The position numbers and the translations under genes are program-made. Of a DNA stretch of 64,000 nt, positions 8,419 through 19,700 are shown piece after piece. The DNA is from Paenibacillus radicis (ex Xue et al. 2023) (GTDB lineage: Bacteria > Bacillota > Bacilli > Paenibacillales > NBRC-103111). Location: contig NZ_JANQBD010000033.1 of NCBI RefSeq assembly GCF_024722015.1, positions 1 through 64,000 on the forward strand, in the 5' to 3' direction. Below the pieces are notes generated by a model that saw nothing but the letters and a program-made list of their open reading frames with translations, was not told the DNA's origin and searched no databases. Position 1 is the stretch's first letter. Each line of letters opens with the position of its first letter.

Positions 8419-9609
8419 ATGCTCAAGGATCAATTCAATTTAATACATATCCGGGAAGTCATGGATCAATTGGATGTGAGCCGCTCCACTATTGACCGCT
8501 GGCGCAAAAATAAACAGCTGCCAAGCGTTAAAATAGGCAAGGAAATCTACTTCGATAAGAACGAGGTAATGCGTTGGTATCGAGAGTTTGGCCAAGTACG
8601 GCGCACTCCCTCAGCCTCCTCCAGCGACGAGACCCTAATCATCGGATATACAACTGTGTCGACCCATATGTGGAGCCCGTTAATTATTAAAGAGTTCGGA
8701 TTACTTGAAGAAGAGCTGAAACGCATCCGCTCCAAGGACAAGATCGAGGTCAAGTGGCATAAAGCCAAAGACGGCATGGAGCTGATTAATTGGATGATCG
8801 CCGGCAACATTCATATTGCCACTTTTGGAGACTACGCCCTGTCCGTCAGTCATTTGGTTGGCACGCTGTTGCCTGATTTCCGACCCATTCTGCTTGCCGC
8901 CGCAGGCAAATCGACTAATGGAGATGGATTTGGGATGGTAGTACCCACTGATTTGACACTGGGGAGCATATCCGAGCTCGCAACTTTGCCCATTGCCACT
9001 ACTTTTCGTACTAACGCCGAGTACCGGTTAAGAAAGATGCTGGAATCGCATAACATGCCTGAGTTGAATATAATTCACCGCTCCATTGAGGAAAGTATGG
9101 AAAGCTTGCGTCAAGGCAGGCTAAGCGCATCGATCATGTGGGAACCATTCCTTAGTCTTGTCCATCACCAAAAAATCGGAAAATCGATTTTCAATCAGGA
9201 GTTAGGTTTAGGTTTCATGGCTGGGATAGTGGCGGATGAACGTTGGGTTTTGGCCCATGAGGATTTGGCCGTCGCCTACTTGAAGGCGAATCTGCTCGCC
9301 AACCGTCTAATCCGGGACCAGCCCAATCGGGTTGCAAAAATATTTTCTGCGGAAACCGGGTTTGCAGTAGAGGTAACCAGCCTATCCATTTCAAAAATCC
9401 GTTGGGATGCAGCCCTGTACTACAAGGATTTGAAGATGCTGAATTATTTTGAGCCCGTCCAGCATTTGGGACAAATCTCACCTTCCAAAGAACAAATGGA
9501 GATTCGTTTCAATACCCGCTATCTCCGCATTGCCGCGCAGGAATTGAAGCTCCCCGCTTTGCCGCTAACACCGCTTGATGGAGCATGGCAGAAGGAACTC
9601 TATTATTGA
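8419..9609 (+). CDS. Predicted sulfonate-responsive regulator: HTH fused to SsuA-like binding domain
   Basis: A 396-aa protein without signal peptide. Residues 8-55 form an excisionase/MerR-like HTH (IREVMDQLDVSRSTIDRWRK, then VKIGKEIYFDKNEV). After a Ser-rich linker, residues 70-300 resemble NMT1/SsuA-type solute-binding proteins for sulfonates: LIIGYTTVSTHMWSPLIIKE, INWMIAGNIHIATFGDYALS, and a conserved-type SIMWEPFLSLV segment. The start is the ATG at 8419, because GGAGGTG lies seven bases before it; an upstream in-frame ATG at 8365 has no ribosome binding site. It is divergent from the sulfur genes, so it probably senses an aliphatic sulfonate or related ligand and controls them. Ligand and targets are inferred. 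Confidence 0.85.
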   Translation: MLKDQFNLIHIREVMDQLDVSRSTIDRWRKNKQLPSVKIGKEIYFDKNEVMRWYREFGQVRRTPSASSSDETLIIGYTTVSTHMWSPLIIKEFGLLEEELKRIRSKDKIEVKWHKAKDGMELINWMIAGNIHIATFGDYALSVSHLVGTLLPDFRPILLAAAGKSTNGDGFGMVVPTDLTLGSISELATLPIATTFRTNAEYRLRKMLESHNMPELNIIHRSIEESMESLRQGRLSASIMWEPFLSLVHHQKIGKSIFNQELGLGFMAGIVADERWVLAHEDLAVAYLKANLLANRLIRDQPNRVAKIFSAETGFAVEVTSLSISKIRWDAALYYKDLKMLNYFEPVQHLGQISPSKEQMEIRFNTRYLRIAAQELKLPALPLTPLDGAWQKELYY

Positions 9610-9647
9610 GGGTTATGGACATCAGCCTAATCCTTACCTCATCTATT

Positions 9648-9678
9648 TGAAATAGTGAAGCTCTGTTTAATCATACAT
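9648..9678 (+). promoter_or_regulatory. Possible forespore sigma-G promoter for the ger operon
   Basis: TGAAATA at 9648-9654, a 17-base spacer and CATACAT at 9672-9678 resemble the sigma-G consensus (TGAATA, CATACTA). Germinant receptor operons are normally transcribed in the forespore by sigma-G. The match is imperfect. The promoter would leave a leader of about 35 bases before the gerA-type start. Confidence 0.4.
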
Positions 9679-9721
9679 ATTTCCATGGTATTTAATGCAA
9701 ACTATGGAAGAGGTGATTTTA

Positions 9722-11023
9722 ATGTACGATTCCATTAAATTGGATTGGGAGCAGCAGCTTATTGATCAAATGAAAGACAATGCCGATTTTACAATAACAA
9801 CCGTATCCTTCTCAGGCCAATTAATGACCTTGTACTATTTAAAGTCACTGGTCGATCTGTCAGAAACGCTTTCCATCATGGAACAAAATCCGGAAGAGTC
9901 TTTGCAGGCAGCTCCATTCTCCATTGAACTGGTCACTTCTATGCTCTCCGGAGAAATAATCATACGCCAAATGGATTCTGACAAGCCGATTTCCTTAACA
10001 CCAGTGGGATCAAAGCTCAGCCGCCCGATCATGCCGCCTCAGAATGAGCATCCGCTTCAAGTAGCGTTCGATTCTTTCACTGAGGATCTTAATACCAATA
10101 TTGGTTTACTCCGTAAAAAAGTAAAAAGAAAAGACATGGTTGTCGAATCCCATACAACAGGCACTAATTCGCCTAGGGACATTGCCTTTATTTACGTAAA
10201 GGGAGAGGCTAACATTAAAGTAGTTGAATTTATTAAACAAAAGCTTCAAAATAACAAATCCAACGATATAAAAAATGTAGCCGATTTACTGAAAATGCTC
10301 GAACAGCCTCAGCTTTCCCTTGTTCCGACCTATTTATCTACGGAGATTGCTGAAGAAACCGCCCAAAACCTGCTTGACGGCAAAGTGATTATCATTATGG
10401 ACCAATTCCCCTTTGCATTGGCATTCCCGGCCATTATCAAGGACTTGTGGTCACTTAAATCCGACTTGAACTATCCGGCTTTGGTTACGTTTTTTTATCG
10501 CTTTTTTAGGATCGTAGGGATCCTGTTTGCTATCGTTACGCCCGGTTTATATGTCATCTTGAATTCCGTAAATCCTGAGCTTCTCCGGATTCAATTGGCT
10601 ATTTCTGTTGCGCAGAGTAGAGAGGGTGTTCCTTACCCAGCCATTGTTGAGGTATGCCTCATGCTGGTCCTGCTGGAAATGGTCATTGAGGCTACTACAC
10701 GTCTACCGAAAAGTATCGGTCCTACTATTACGATGATCGGTGGCATTATACTGGGTCAAGCCATTGTCCAAGCCCAACTGGTCAGCAACTTGCTGATCAT
10801 TATTTTGGCTACCTCCACTATTGCTAATTTTGCGATTGCGGGGTACATGAATACGGTTGGAATCCGAATTTTCAAATATTTCACTTTATTGCTTAGTACG
10901 ATGTTCGGCATATTCGGGTTGGAAGCATCTATTATTGGGTTATGCATTTATTTGTCAGGCCTCAATACGACCTCCGTTCCCTATATGAGCCTTAGTGTAA
11001 AAGGACAAACTTCCTATGAGTAA
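9722..11023 (+). CDS. GerA-family spore germinant receptor subunit A
   Basis: A 433-aa protein of the GerAA/GerKA family, which acts in the spore inner membrane as part of a nutrient germinant receptor and may form its ion channel. The N-terminal half is soluble and contains FIYVKGEANIKVVEFIKQKL and the region ending GKVIIIMDQFPFALAFPA. The C-terminal half has about five membrane helices, with the family motifs LYVILNSVNPELL and EATTRLPKSIGPTITMIGGI. GAGGTGATTTTA precedes the ATG at 9722, so this start is chosen over one nine codons upstream. At 433 residues it is shorter than typical members (about 480). The stop overlaps the next start by eight bases. Confidence 0.93.
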   Translation: MYDSIKLDWEQQLIDQMKDNADFTITTVSFSGQLMTLYYLKSLVDLSETLSIMEQNPEESLQAAPFSIELVTSMLSGEIIIRQMDSDKPISLTPVGSKLSRPIMPPQNEHPLQVAFDSFTEDLNTNIGLLRKKVKRKDMVVESHTTGTNSPRDIAFIYVKGEANIKVVEFIKQKLQNNKSNDIKNVADLLKMLEQPQLSLVPTYLSTEIAEETAQNLLDGKVIIIMDQFPFALAFPAIIKDLWSLKSDLNYPALVTFFYRFFRIVGILFAIVTPGLYVILNSVNPELLRIQLAISVAQSREGVPYPAIVEVCLMLVLLEMVIEATTRLPKSIGPTITMIGGIILGQAIVQAQLVSNLLIIILATSTIANFAIAGYMNTVGIRIFKYFTLLLSTMFGIFGLEASIIGLCIYLSGLNTTSVPYMSLSVKGQTSYE

Positions 11024-12080
11024 ATGGATGATTTACATCTTACTTCTGCAAGTGCACCTTGCGGCTGCCCTTTCCTTCTACGCTGTCAAAATTTTTGATT
11101 CAACAACTAAAGCCCATTGGGAGCCCGTATTGGCCAGCTGTCTGTTGGAGGTTGTTCTTGTATGGATCTATCTGAAAGGATTATCCCTCTCCAAGGGAAA
11201 AAACCTGGTGGAAATCATCAGAGGAGCAGTGGGAAAATGGGGGGCTATTCTGATTCTCCTGCCCTTTGTTTTGTTTATTTTTTTTCATTTAATCCTGCTG
11301 GCACGTAATCAAATTACCGATATCAACATCACTTTGCTTCCCCAGACCCCTCTATGGGCCACTACTTTGGTCTATGTGATTTTGCTATTTTACGCGGCTA
11401 GCAAAGGAATTGCCGTGATCGCTCGTATGAGCGTAGCTTTATTTTTCCTTTTTATGCCATTTGTTCTTTTTTCGTTGCTGATCAGCTATAAAAACTTTGA
11501 CCTGTTAAATGCATTCCCTTTATGGGACCCTACTATGTCCTTCGTGACAAAACCGTCCTACTACGTAAGCATGTATGCCCATACTGGCTTTTTGTTCCTG
11601 GGAATGCTGTCCTTAAAGAAATCGGTTACTATGCGAAAGATGTGGTCTGTATTCGCTTTAATTGCCTTTTTTTACATAGCCAGCGTCTATGTCCCCCTCT
11701 TCATATTTGGACAAGAAACATTGATCCTTTTGGAACATCCTACCCTAATTGCAACTGATACGATTGATCTGGAATGGGTTGTATTCGATTGGCTGCCCAC
11801 CTTTTTCATCGTCTCGTCCAGTGCCCTAAGCATCCTAGAGGGTGCAGTTTCAACCTGGATGTTCATCCTTCTGATAAGGAAACTGATCTTGCCTGTTCAA
11901 GAATTATGGCTCTTGCTCATCTTCGGATTCGCCGTATATGTGCTAAGTTTAATGATTCCCAATGTGCATCGCCTGAATCACTTTGACTCCGTAAATACAT
12001 TATTTGCCCTTTACAGCATCATCATTATACCTGTTGTGACGGTTCTGTCCAGTTTAAAGCAAAGGAGGCATCCTTCTTGA
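11016..12080 (+). CDS. GerB-family germination permease-like subunit
   Basis: A 354-aa polytopic membrane protein with about ten hydrophobic helices, of the GerAB/endospore germination permease family (APC superfamily). Known members bind the nutrient ligand in the spore inner membrane. Seen: LLQVHLAAALSFYAVKIFD at the N-terminus, LFFLFMPFVLFSLLISY in the middle and SVNTLFALYSIIIIPV at the end. The start overlaps the end of the A subunit gene by eight bases and its stop overlaps the TTG start of the C subunit gene by three bases, so the three are translationally coupled. Confidence 0.92.
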   Translation: MSKWMIYILLLQVHLAAALSFYAVKIFDSTTKAHWEPVLASCLLEVVLVWIYLKGLSLSKGKNLVEIIRGAVGKWGAILILLPFVLFIFFHLILLARNQITDINITLLPQTPLWATTLVYVILLFYAASKGIAVIARMSVALFFLFMPFVLFSLLISYKNFDLLNAFPLWDPTMSFVTKPSYYVSMYAHTGFLFLGMLSLKKSVTMRKMWSVFALIAFFYIASVYVPLFIFGQETLILLEHPTLIATDTIDLEWVVFDWLPTFFIVSSSALSILEGAVSTWMFILLIRKLILPVQELWLLLIFGFAVYVLSLMIPNVHRLNHFDSVNTLFALYSIIIIPVVTVLSSLKQRRHPS

Positions 12081-13132
12081 TATCCCGTTCTATGATTCGT
12101 CTTCTAATCCTGAGTATGTTTGTTCCATTATTGAGCGGCTGTTGGGATGTCAAGGACATAAATAAGCGTTATTTGCCCGTCGTTATGGGGATTAATATGA
12201 ACGATGATGGCCTTTATAAGATCATCCTTCAAGTTCCTAATATTAAGGGGGGAACGCTTTTTTTGGAAGGAGAGTCCCGCTCCATAAGCAAAGCTGTGGA
12301 CACAATCCGTACGAAAGCGGAGAAAAGCGTGGATTTGGTACACTTGAGGTTATTTTTGGTAAGCCAGAAAATCGCCGAGAAAGGGATGAAGGATATCGTG
12401 GATTACGCCATGCGAGCCAGCGATATTTCCATTAAAGGTATGGTAGCTATCGTAGCTGGCGATTTTGAAAAAACACTTCATCATAATATCAAGCCAACCC
12501 CAGAGGTGTCCTCGTATGACTATTTCAGCGAAGAAGCCGGCTGGACCCCGAGTGTATCAATCAATCGGGTATGGGAAGCATACCGCGGCGCTTATTCGTA
12601 TACGGAGGACTTCGCCATTCCATTGGTTGAAAGAGGTACGACTACCTTATTTGTATTCAAAGGCTCCGCCATCATGAGACGGGATCGGATGGTTGGAATA
12701 CTCTCCCCCGATGAGACCCTACTAAATAATATTTTCCAGGAAAAGTATACAGGCGGAACGATCGAATTAGCCGAGGATGCAAGTATTCTCATAAAAAAAG
12801 CTTCCGTTCACAACCATACCAAATGGCCTTCCACAGGACCTGAATTAGTGAGCCGTATCCGTTTGGATGTTGAAATTACCGAGAATAAAAAAGATAAGAA
12901 AGATGGCGAAATCGCTAATGATCTCAAGAAATTACTTGAAAAGCAAGCCAAGAATATTTCCGAGAAACTTCGATCATTAAAAGCAGACGTGCTTGGAAAC
13001 GGTCAGCTTTTTCGACATCTAATGTCTAACCAGCAGTTGAAGGACTGGAAGGACAAGCTGTACCCGCAGTTGAAACATGAAATTATCGTCGAGGTCAATA
13101 TTCTCGATAGTATTGACTTTAAGGAGAAATAG
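12077..13132 (+). CDS. Ger(x)C-family germinant receptor lipoprotein subunit C
   Basis: A 351-aa lipoprotein; the signal peptide ends in VPLLSGC followed by WDVKDINKR, the hallmark CWD(x)4 opening of GerAC proteins. It is anchored in the spore inner membrane and completes the receptor. The start is TTG at 12077 with AAAGGAGG eight bases upstream; it shares bases with the TGA of the B gene. A family C-terminal domain is seen in DLKKLLEKQAKNISEKLRSL and the final basic WKDKLYPQLKHEIIVEVN. A short Lys/Asp-rich stretch (ENKKDKKDGE, about residue 270) is unusual. No terminator was found directly after the gene. Confidence 0.92.
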   Translation: MISRSMIRLLILSMFVPLLSGCWDVKDINKRYLPVVMGINMNDDGLYKIILQVPNIKGGTLFLEGESRSISKAVDTIRTKAEKSVDLVHLRLFLVSQKIAEKGMKDIVDYAMRASDISIKGMVAIVAGDFEKTLHHNIKPTPEVSSYDYFSEEAGWTPSVSINRVWEAYRGAYSYTEDFAIPLVERGTTTLFVFKGSAIMRRDRMVGILSPDETLLNNIFQEKYTGGTIELAEDASILIKKASVHNHTKWPSTGPELVSRIRLDVEITENKKDKKDGEIANDLKKLLEKQAKNISEKLRSLKADVLGNGQLFRHLMSNQQLKDWKDKLYPQLKHEIIVEVNILDSIDFKEK

Positions 13133-13163
13133 CATCGGAGCAATTTGCTGATTCTAGTAGGTC

Positions 13164-13490
13164 GTGCTAATCTCTTCGACCGCCATGTAACGCCGCAACG
13201 CGCGCCCAGGATTCGCTCGCATTACAGGTATCGGTATCAGGGGGGGCGATTACAGTAATGTAAAGCAGCCTGGCAGACCTAAGGAAATATCAGGAAATTT
13301 TCAGGTTAATTGCTCCGAAAAATAGCATGTTAAGCCCAATATCTGGAGTTTCTCATTCTAAATCTACGTATTTTGGCTCATATCATCCATATATTAGAGT
13401 TAGTTTTTCCAGCTAAATTGATTTCAAATGATATCCAGGCTGGATTAACGTGAGGATTTCCATCTATTACCTTTCTTTCGACAACCGCTC
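13164..13490. repeat. Dispersed non-coding repeat, copy B (degenerate, 5' module)
   Basis: Bases 13283-13490 resemble 53803-53998 of copy C: both have ATATCAGGAAA, TCAGGTTAATT, GAAAAATAG, and later GGATTTCCATCTATTACC. Bases 13164-13215 match a GC-rich segment found in copy D1 (CAACGCGCGCCC, GGATTCGC). The hairpin-rich 3' module of the other copies is missing. The copy lies between the convergent ends of the ger operon and the giant surface-protein operon. No gene was recognised in it. Confidence 0.7.
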
Positions 13491-13571
13491 GAAAATCATA
13501 GTCTCCTCTGGAATGAAAGTGCACCTTTGAACATCTATTTTCGCAACATCACTTAAGTAACACATCCAAAA

Positions 13572-13722
13572 AGGGGTGTCCCAAGAAGTCATAAAATGAC
13601 AAGGGGCTGCCCCTAGGCTAAAGCTACTTTTGATATGCCCCCTCACAGCAGCAGGCTTTATTCTTTCACCTGTCTACCGTATGGGGAGCATATCAAGTAG
13701 CTAAAGCTTGGGGACAGCCCTC
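13572..13722. mobile_element. MITE-like element with imperfect terminal inverted repeats
   Basis: The ends read AGGGGTGTCCCAAG on the plus strand and AGGGCTGTCCCCAAG on the minus strand. Inside, a longer imperfect inverted repeat (about 13603-13645 with 13680-13721) includes CTAAAGCTACTT and TGATATGC in both arms, so a transcript would fold into one long hairpin. There is no coding capacity. The ends resemble those of IS4- or IS1182-like transposons, from memory. It lies about 40 bases beyond the stop of the largest surface protein and could also stop transcription. Confidence 0.5.
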
Positions 13723-13760
13723 ATCAAAATATCATTTAATACAATGGAAACGGAACGTAC

Positions 13761-16700
13761 TTAAATCAGTCCTGATTTCTGTAATAATTTCTGGATAATA
13801 GATGCTACTTCCGCGCGAGTCATATTATCGGCAGGAGCCATAAGACTGCTGCTTCTTCCTGATACAAGTCCCGCTTTCAAGCTTGCTGCTATGCCTGACT
13901 TCGCATAGTCAGCTACAAGAACAGAGTCCTTAAAGCCTGCGAGCAATTGCTCCGTTTCTCCCGCGGCAAGTGCTGCATCCATACCTGCAATCTTCATAGC
14001 TCTTGCGATGATCGTCATAGACTGCTCACGGGTAATCTTGTCCATGGCTCCAAAGCTGCCATTGTCATACCCGGAAATAATTCCATATTCATGAGCTGCT
14101 TGAATGTAAGGGGCGTACCAGTCCGATGCTTTTATATCACCGAACTGATGGGTACCGACTACTTCAGCCTTAAGGCCCAATGCCTTGACCACGATAGCGG
14201 CAAACTCGCCGCGGGTAATGTCACGGTTAGGCTCATACAGCCCTTCGCCTACCCCGCCTACAACCATTCGTGATCCCATATCATTGATGGCATCCTTCGC
14301 CCAGTGATTCTCAGCATCCTTAAACTCCATTGGATGCGCGATCAACGAATACGTAATACCGTTCGTTAAACTATTGATTGCAGCATAGGCTTTGCCGTCC
14401 ACAAATCTGATTTTCGTAGGCACATGGCTAACTGCACCATTCGCTTCTACTACAACTCCCGTTGTTACCTTATTGGCAGTTGCTTCATCCGTTATGGCCA
14501 GCATCCTTTCCACGTAGGTGTTGAACTTATCGAGTTCTCCCGTTATGTCACCATACATGTAGGAAGCCTTAAAGCTTATAGGCGGCATGAGGACGGTGAA
14601 ATTACCATTGACTGCCGCGGTAGCCAGCTGTTTAACCTGTTCTTGCCCAGACGTACGTATTTCGATTCGTATCTTGATATCCTTTAAAGCCGCTTGCTTG
14701 CCCAGCTTCTCGGAGATCGCGTTCACATGGAGCTGCTGCGCCGGTATGGTGTAGGTCGCCGTGCCTGTATTCACTTTCAATACAGCGTTCTTGTTTTCCA
14801 TAGATTTGACAAACTCGGCACTCATCTCTCCAATCGATATATCCGATGATTTATTGAACATGATGGTAATTTCCGCTTTGTCGCCTTGCTGCTCCAGGAT
14901 TTTCCCCATTACAGGCTCATTCACTGCGATTGTGGTTGTGACGGTCGAGCCATTGACCAATGTCGTTTCCGAACCCGCCGTTTCCGGCTTGCCATTAACA
15001 AGAACATCAACGGTTGAACCAGTCGTAGGCATAAAACCGCCTCCGCCTCCCCCGCCACTACCGCCGGAAACGTTCTCCCTTTTCGTATACACAGCCTGAA
15101 CAGCTTCACTGTCGTTTTTACCTCCAGCTACAACAATCGCCTTCACGGTTGTAGTCTGTGTTAAAGCTAAAGGCTTGTTATACCGTAATGACTCCTCAGT
15201 AGGTGAGCTGCCGTCCAAGGTGTAATAAATGATTCCCTTTGGCTCATCAGCAGATAAGGTGATATTAACCGTTCCATCAAAGGTGGTAGTCGACAATCCT
15301 GTCGGCTTCTGTGCCGTATCGGCATACATCAGAGCCTGCTTATTCACGGTAATGGTTTTGCTCTCCTGCTGCAAAGATGCGACAAGCTGCACCTCGCCCT
15401 CTTTGTTCACAGTCTTCCACACAATGGAAGGGTCGTTAGTTAAAGTATAACTGGATTTCACACGATAAGCTGTATCATATTCATTCAGCACAACTGCCGC
15501 TGCCGCCAGTTTGGCCGTATCTAAGCCGTCAAACTGGGCCAACCGAGGATACAACCCAGCGGAAGCCTTCCAGATCGTCGCGTCCAATCCTGCGTACAGC
15601 GTACCCTTTACAAGAGCGCCGGTTTTCAGATTCTCTGCCTTGCCTGGTACGGATTTGACGATTTGACCGCTGCTATCGCTGTAAACAATATCTTCCTTGA
15701 GCATCTGCCTGTCGCCGAACGCATTCGCAATGGACGCTTGATCCGCGACCTGTCCGGCTATTCCGCCGTAGAAGGTCTTGTTGTAGATCATCAATCCGTT
15801 TATTGCTCCTTCGACCTGTCCATAGCTCAGGACGTTATTGATGCTGCCCGCGAGCGCATATCCGGTTATTCCTCCTGCCCGGGTAATGCTTTGGCCCGAG
15901 ACATGAATATTCCCGGCGTTCAAGACGCCGTTCAGAGATCCTTCGTTTTCGCCGACAATTCCTCCGGCGCTTACAACATCGGCTTCTGCATGAAGCTCTG
16001 CAGCCGAAAAGCTTTTTTCAATGACAGCAGCCGGGCTGCTTGTTCCGGCGAGCCCGCCAATCTTCACCAGAGCGGCATCCTTTTTAATGTCGATGCTCCC
16101 TACAGCATAAGAGGCTTCAATGCGAGCCATATTTTCGCCGGCCAATCCTCCTGCGATATGCCCTTTGCCGGATATCGCCCCCTTAAAGTGGGAACGGTCT
16201 ATGCTGCCTTCATTCCTGCCGACAATCCCTCCGGCCACGCCATCCTTAATCGATAGCTCTCCTTGGACAGAAGCTTGGATGATCGCGGCTGTCGTCTTGC
16301 CGGCTATACCGCCGATATAGCCGGAGCCTTTAATGTTTATACCGCTTAGCTCCACATCCTTGATTTCGTTGTCCGTTTCCGATACAACGCCTGCCGCTGT
16401 CCCGCTTGCCGCTTCCACAGTCACGCTTGTCGCCCGAATGCCGCTGATAGGTCCCGTCACCGCTCCGGCCATACCGCCAAGCGCGCCTTCGCCCTTGACC
16501 GTCACATTCCCGGCAGCCACGTTTGAAATGCCTGCAGCCTCTCCTGCTATGCCTCCGGCATGATGCACGGCTGTTACTGAGATGTCTCCTGTCCGGATAT
16601 TCGCTACCTGCTTTGCCGATCCAGCTATTGCTCCGGCAAAGTTTCCTGTCGCCACAATCTGCGTCTTCCCGGTCACGGTGATACCGCTGATCGCCGCCGT

Positions 16701-19700
16701 CGTCTTGCCGGCTATGCCTCCTATATAGTCAGAGCCTTTAATGTCTACACCGCTTAGCTCCACATCCTTGATTTCGTAGCCCGTCTCCGACACAACGCCT
16801 GCCGCCGTCCCATTAGACGCTTCCACAGTCACGCTTGTCGCCCGGATGCCGCTGATAGGTCCCGTCACCGCTCCGGCCATGCCGCCAAGCGCGCCTTCGC
16901 CCTTGACCGTCACATTCCCGGCAGCCACGTTCGAAATGCCTGCCGCCTCTCCTGCTATGCCTCCGGCATTATGCGCGGCTGTTACGGAGATGTCGCCTGT
17001 CCGGATATTCGCTACCTGCTTCGCCGATCCGGCTATCGCTCCGGCAAAGTTTCCTGTCGCCACAATCTGCGTCTTCCCGGTCACGGTGATGCCGCTGATC
17101 GCCGCCGTCGTCTTGCCGGCTATACCGCCGATATAGCCGGAGCCTTTAACGTTTACACCGCTTAGCTCCACATCCTTGATTTCGTTGTCCGTTTCCGGTA
17201 CAACGCCTGCCGCTGTCCCGCTTGCCGCTTCCACAGTCACGCTTGTCGCCCGGATGCCGCTGACTGGCCCTGTCACCGCTCCCGCCACGCCGCCAATCAT
17301 CCCTTCGCCCTTGACTGTCACGTTCCCGGCAGTCACATTCGAAATGCCTGCAGCCTCTCCTGCTATGCCTCCGGCATGATGCGCGGCTGTAACGGTGATG
17401 TCGCCTGTTTGGATATTGGACAGCTGCTTTGCCGATCCGGTAATCCCTGCCACATAATCCCGACCGCTTATTTCGAGATTCCCTGCCGAGACGCCACTGA
17501 GGACGCCGATGCTTTTACCTACTGCACCGCCTACATAATCCCCGCTTCCGGACACTTTGCCGCTTACGGTGATGCTCGAGATAACGCCGTTCTCCGCATT
17601 CGTTCCTGCGACAATCCCTACATTCGATCCGGCTGCAATACGTGCGTCAGCGAAGACCGTGTTCCGGATTGTCCCCTTATTAATTCTCACAAAGCCGAAG
17701 TTCTCAATGCCCTTTCCGCCATAGCTGATGCCGGCGATCTTTTTGCCTCCGCCGTCCCATTCTCCTGTGAACTCTTCGAAAGGAATCCATAGTGCGCCGG
17801 AAAGGTTCACATCCCGTCCCAGCGTCACTTTCGATAGCGTTGGCTTCTGTGCTGCGTTTTTATGATACAGACGATAGAAGCTGAGATCTGAATCATTTAG
17901 CAGCGCTACCACAGCTCCAAGCTGTTGCTCGCTGGTAATGACAAGACTGCCAGCGGACGACGGCTCCATCATAAACGACATATCCGGTGCAAATGTCCAG
18001 CTGGAAACGTTTCTAAGCACAGGCTTGCCGCCATTGCTTCCATCCAGATATGCCCAGAAAGCATGATCTGTGGCAGAATCCCAACCGGCAAGGCTTTCCT
18101 GCACAGAGAGATCAGCACGAGTAAGGCCCTGCACCGCCGTTCCATGGCCGATCCCCGTATCTCCCTCATAATAGGAATTGTTCACCTGGCCGTCTCTGAA
18201 GTTATAGCCGATGAAAGAGCCGACATAGGAGTTGGATCCATTGGCCAGAGAAGCCATGTGCCCCACAGCGGCGTACGTCTCCGTCAGAGTGCCGTTGTTA
18301 TACCCGGCAAAGCCGCCCGCGTACGCCCGCGTTGCTCCGTGTGCACCAATAGCCTCCACGCTGCTTTGGGCAGCATAGGCTTTAGCAATAACTGCGCCCT
18401 GATCGATCATACCGGCAAAGCCGCCGCTTCTGGCATCAAAGGCCGTGTTGGAAACTGTTCCCGAGGCATAAGCTTCCTGAATCGTATAGTGATCGATATC
18501 CCCGGCAAAGCCGCCGGCGTATGAGCCCGCCTTCCCGGATACAGTAACGGAGCCTTTCGCGTAAGAACGCTCAATCGATCCGTTGCCAATACCGCCGGAT
18601 TCCAGAAGTCCGGCAAAACTTCCCGTGTATAGCGTCGTGTATGGATTATCACTGGCAACCCGTACGATCGAATCGGAAACCGAGTTTCGGATGATCGTAT
18701 CCGCCACCCTGCCGACAAAGCCTCCCGTATGAGCGGCAGTAGTGACACCCGAGTTCCCCACCGTGCCGCTAATATTCACGGTACTGCCGGCATTTGCCTG
18801 TGAATAGAAAATCCGGCCGCCTGTCGAAAGTCCGGCGATACCTCCCGCATTGTAAATGCTGGAGTTCGAAGCCGTAATAGCGGAGGTTGAAACCCCGTTT
18901 ACGATGTCCCCTTGGTTCCTGCCGGCGATACCTCCGATACTGGCCGTTTTCACGCCTGAAGCCTCGATACCCGAAGCAGCGCTTGCGTAATAAAGGGAGG
19001 ACGACTTGTTCAATCCGACAACACCCCCGACCGAAACGTCGGCCTGATTGCCTGTCCCCACGATTCGGACTGTTCCGCCTTCCGCCTTGGATAGCGTGAT
19101 CCCCCTGTACAAAGGAAGTATCTTGCCAAAATCGAAAGCCGTATCCACCGTCGTCTCAGCGATCCCCGCAATGCTTCCCACGTTGCTTGCTCCCAATGAC
19201 GTGGACAGGGTAATATCCGGGACTGTCGTTGCTTTATAAATAATCGAATCAAGGCTTCTGCCGGCGATGCCTCCCACGTTTGCGCCATCCGCGCTCAACT
19301 TGATGATCCCCTTGAAAACGCCGTTCAGAAGAGCCGATTTTTCCAGACTACCGGCAACGCCCCCTGCATTGCCGCCGGTTCCTGCGGAAATAACCGCTTG
19401 CTCAATGGTCACATCAGAGACGTCCCATACGGCTGATTCTTTACCCGTTTTGGTTCCGATAATGCCCCCTACATTGCCGCTGCCCGTAATATTCATCGGA
19501 TTGGCAATGCCTTCATTATGAGCAAGGAGGCGGATTCCGCTCACGGTATGATCCCTACTTGAGATGCCCGCAGCGCCTCCCGTACTGCTGTCGGAGCCTG
19601 AGCCTTTGATCATTCCGCCATTCATCTTGATGGTCGTGTCGGCGAGGCTGCCAGTAGAACCATAACCGATTACACCTCCAACGGCTGCGCCGCTAGTGAA

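Noticed and set aside
16285..17440. CRISPR-like periodicity
   Set aside because: The repeat is long (408 bases), contiguous and in frame within a protein-coding gene, with no unique spacers.
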